A program made the position numbers and the translations under genes. A model generated the notes under the pieces. It made no database searches. It saw only the letters and a list, made by a program, of their open reading frames with translations, and was not told the origin of the DNA. Below are positions 61,108 through 64,000 of a stretch of DNA of 64,000 nt, one piece after another. This DNA is from Seriola aureovittata (Eukaryota > Chordata > Actinopteri > Carangiformes > Carangidae). The stretch covers positions 4,185,501-4,249,500 of the forward strand of contig NC_079368.1 in NCBI RefSeq assembly GCF_021018895.1. The letters run 5' to 3'. Positions within the stretch are counted from its first letter, which is position 1, and each line of letters begins with the position of its first letter.

Positions 61108-61908
61108 ATGCAAATATATTCAGCTACAGCCCTGTTTATTTTCTGTCAACTTTTCTCAGCTTCAATCTGGGACTTTAAGAGAAAAATAACACATTTCAGA
61201 CACATTGTGTTATCCTGTTAAATTAACACTGTCTATTAACGTTACAGACGGGCAGGAATGACAATATTTTAACTACGATAACAGTGACTTACATTTATAT
61301 CTGAAACATTAATTTTATTAAGCATTTCACATAATGAAATGAAATATCTATAATATTCTAAAATACTTGATTACTGATACTAATCAGGAATGTATAATTT
61401 GTGATTGTACAGAAGCAAGTGGACCAATGAATAGGACTTTGCATTCTTAGTTGATTCTGCAAAACTTGCATTACAGTTTTCATTTTAAAAAGATTTTTTT
61501 TATTTAGTTTTGTCACAGTTTTTGTTGATAAAATGAAAACTGCTGGAAGGAGCTGCGGGTAACATTAGCTAATCTTAGTCTAATGTTTCCAAGCATTGGT
61601 TATCCCTGCTCATACTAATGTACACTCTGGCTCAGACACATTCGCCTTCTTCATTCATGGTGGCTATTGCTGTTGTAAAAGCACAAAAAAAGGAATATAC
61701 ATACACAGCCTTTGCACAGATATATAAATGCCTGTGATTGCATTATTTCTCAGTCATCATGAAATTATGCACATATGTTGTTCATTGATGAGACATGCAT
61801 CAAATTTATGATTTAAAAGTGCTGGAGATATCAAAGCTCCAAATAAAATGTTTCCCAAACTCCCTTTTTGTCATTATCCTTCTGCTCCTGCATTGCTACA
61901 GTGTATCA

Positions 61909-61930
61909 GAGCTCAGCTCAGCTCAGCTCA
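61909..61930. repeat. AGCTC tandem repeat
   Basis: Four units of AGCTC. Confidence 0.9.
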
Positions 61931-62444
61931 TTAAAGGTGGTTTCAAAGAGATTTCTGCTTCCACGAAGATATGCCTCTGAAAACTAGTTAATGTAATTAA
62001 CACATTTGGAAAAAGCCACTTTTTTGCAAGGGTGTTATCCTTCCTCATATTATTATCTTCCTGTTGCTGTTTCACGCATGCTTGCCTACTAAAGCGAGTG
62101 AAAACAGGTAATGATCAGATTTTATAATTTATAATGCTGGAAAGCTTAAAATAAAGCAATATAAAAATGAAATCAATATACATTGAAGGGTGATGATCAT
62201 TGGATAAACAGCTTGCATTTTATTTTAGTTTTGGCCATTGGGTATATAGGTCATGATAACAATATACTAATTACATTAACTAGATCTGGAAATGTGACAT
62301 AAAAAAGTATGACAGGGCAAGAGTCATGAGCAGTCAGGTGATCACACAGGTTACAAACACACCCCTAGGTTAGTCAAACCCATTTGCAAGAGAAAATACA
62401 GATGGAAAATAACATTATAACACATATTTCAACATTTTTGACCA

Positions 62445-62700
62445 ACCATACTTACTGTAGCTAAAATAAAGTCAGCATGCTAAAATTCTCACAGTGACTG
62501 TACTTACATGCTGATGTTAAGCAGGTACACTGTTAGTTTAGCGTATCAGCCTGCTAACATTTGCTAATTAGCACAAAACACAAATTCGTTTGGCTGTTGG
62601 ACAAACTGAAATTTTGAGCTGATGATTAACATCTGAACAAAACGTCATGATAATCCATCCAGTAGTCGAGATATTTTGGTGACGCCAAAGGTGTAATTAA
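62445..62700 (-). repeat. GCGCCATCATCAGG-family repeat, inverted copy
   Basis: The reverse complement carries the family's TTAGCATGCTGAC-type blocks in order; the plus strand shows AAAGTCAGCATGCTAAAATT, GCCTGCTAACATTTGCTAAT and GTAGTCGAGATATTTTGG. Confidence 0.45.
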
Positions 62701-62882
62701 CTGGAGATAAGCTGTAAGAATTCTTAATAAAACAACTGGATTTGCGTGTGAGCACCAGACAGAAAGAACAAGTTGAGATACCCTGTCACTAACAGATAGA
62801 TAAAAACAGATGGGTGACAAAGCAAAGGGAAAATGTAAAAAATATGTGGAGAAACAACTCATTTGTCAACTCATTGTCAAAG

Positions 62883-63125
62883 GATGACAATGCCCCCATC
62901 CATGTGGCATGAGGGGTCACTGAATGGTTGGATGAGTATGAAAATGATGCCTTCACACAGTTGAACACCTATGGAAGATTTTGGATTGAAGTGTCAGGCA
63001 GCGCTCTCCACCACCATCATGAAAACACCAAATGAGAGAATATCTTCAGGAAGAATGGTGTTCATCCTTGAGTAGAGTTCAGAGACACTGAGAATCATTG
63101 CCAAGGAGCACTGAAGCTGTTCTAG
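62883..63125 (+). pseudogene. Tc1/mariner transposase C-terminal relic
   Basis: The translation starts DDNAPIHVA, a stop, then GVTEWLDEYEND, and after a shift of frame continues VEHLWKILD, stop, [10 protein letters not shown], stop, [13 protein letters not shown]. These are the C-terminal part of a fish Tc1-like DDE transposase, with the second catalytic Asp in DNAPIH and the Glu in the EHLW region still readable. A deletion between the two blocks removes the usual linker (including SPDLNPI) and shifts the frame; at least three stops, one a CGA-to-TGA change, confirm it is dead. The N-terminal half and inverted repeats were not found nearby. Confidence 0.85.
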
Positions 63126-63592
63126 TCACCCGGCTTAGACACTTGATTGTTTTTTCCTTTGTCACCATCTGTATGAGAACAAATGTGACACATAGAAATA
63201 TCCTCACATTTTGCATGTACAGTTTAAGAGAGTGGATATCTATGAGTTGAGTCAGTTCTTTATGTATCTCTGGGTGACCCCAGAAGGTCTTCAGTGTAAC
63301 ATTTTATAAACCCTGAGCTTCTACTCCTCCCTCCACTCTCGTGGTTTCATCTGCTCATCACCACATCGTAGCCTCTGGGTGTAGGAGAGTGTGTCAGCTA
63401 TTGACGAGCTAATCTGCATTTTCCATGCCAGCTCTGTTTGACCTTTACAAATATTGATTTTTGGAGGAGAGGATTAGTGAAGCACAGTGGCCCAGTAGGA
63501 GTACTAGTAGTTGCTTTCTGGTTCAGATTTTATCTCTAAACAGATACAAAGTGGATTTTTTTCAGGAATTAAATAAGGAAAGCTCTAAACAT

Positions 63593-63960
63593 TGACGGCA
63601 CAGTGTTACAGTGGTTAGCACTGTCGCCTCACAGCGAGAAGGTTCTGGGTTCAAATCCCGGGCCTGGGGCCTTTCTGTGGGGAGTTTGCATGTTCTCCCT
63701 GTGCCTGTGTGGGTTCTCTCCATATGCTCCACTTTCCTCCCACAGTCCAAAAACATGCATAATAGGTTAATTGGCAACTCTAAAAGTGCCCATAGGTGTA
63801 AATGTGTGCATGACTGGTTGTTTGTCTCTGTATGTCTGCCCTGTAATGCACTAGCGACCTGTCCACGATGTAACCTGCCCTTGCCCAATGTCAGATGGGA
63901 TTGGCTCCAACCCCGCCGCAACCCTATAAGGATAAGCGGTATAGATAATGGATGGATGGA
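63593..63960 (+). mobile_element. tRNA-derived SINE-like element, near full length
   Basis: The head has GTGGTTAGCACTGTCGCCTC (A-box side) and GGTTCTGGGTTCAAATCCCG (B-box), followed by GGAGTTTGCATGTTCTCCCT, CCTCCCACAGTCCAAAAACA, GGTTAATTGG, CCAATGTCAGATGGGATTGG and a GGATAAGCGGTATAGATAAT end with an ATGGATGGA tail. This is one of the commonest repeats of teleost genomes. Open frames of 123 and 136 codons on the two strands come from the repeat, not a gene. Confidence 0.75.
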
Positions 63961-64000
63961 ACCTCTAAACATGAACCTTTGAATTTTTTCCCCATTACTT

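Larger units (their letters stand above)
51904..64000 (+). other. zmat4 intron 2, 5' part (continues beyond window)
   Basis: From the GTGAAG donor to the window end no further zmat4 exon is seen: the residues expected next (a Ser-Arg-Lys-His stretch completing finger 1) do not occur in any frame shown. The interval is ordinary repeat-bearing intronic DNA. Mobile-element relics within it are listed separately. The stretches 51.9-55.2, 56.1-57.9, 58.9-60.8 and 61.1-62.4 kb hold nothing I can name beyond short simple repeats. Confidence 0.7.

Noticed and set aside
63562..63982. 123- and 136-codon open frames on both strands
   Set aside because: They lie within the common SINE-like repeat.

Overview
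The window is vertebrate nuclear DNA, almost certainly from a ray-finned (probably percomorph) fish. It is AT-leaning, full of microsatellites, and packed with families typical of teleost genomes: tRNA-derived SINEs, Tc1 and hAT debris, and short TIR elements. There is no sign of bacterial, viral or organellar organisation. Nearly all long open frames are low-complexity artefacts or lie in repeats.

The one host gene I can name is zmat4 (zinc finger, matrin-type 4) on the + strand. Its first coding exon is 51802-51903 and encodes the N-terminal half of the first matrin-type zinc finger. A GC-rich, CCAAT- and GC-box-bearing stretch at about 33.4-33.9 kb is the best candidate for its promoter and 5' non-coding exon. 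On that reading 33.6-51.8 kb is intron 1 (about 18 kb) and 51.9 kb to the window end is the start of intron 2. The 33 kb upstream is intergenic and repeat-rich.

The most striking region is 16.9-24.2 kb. A 2.57-kb segment occurs twice in direct orientation, differing by eye at four bases and one indel. The copies are separated by a truncated DNA transposon that begins exactly at a TTAA in copy 1, while copy 2 carries the same TTAA unoccupied. The transposon carries a decayed four-exon reading frame related to the intracellular C-terminal ('ballast') domain of the P2X7 receptor. Convergent and slightly overlapping with it is a fragment that looks like the C-terminus of a transposase. The structure is either a recent unequal exchange between filled and empty haplotypes, a precise excision, or an assembly artefact joining two haplotypes.

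Other content includes a second TTAA-flanked MITE (36.7-37.2 kb), a near-perfect 80-bp palindrome (11.1 kb), a 434-bp triplet array with a 135-bp higher-order period (14.8-15.2 kb), a TIR element at 9.1-9.4 kb with an inverted relative at 40.9-41.1 kb, a Tc1 transposase relic (62.9 kb), an intact-looking SINE (63.6-64.0 kb) and a possible solo LTR (27.6-28.1 kb). Repeat families were recognised by memory of their consensus, not by a database search.
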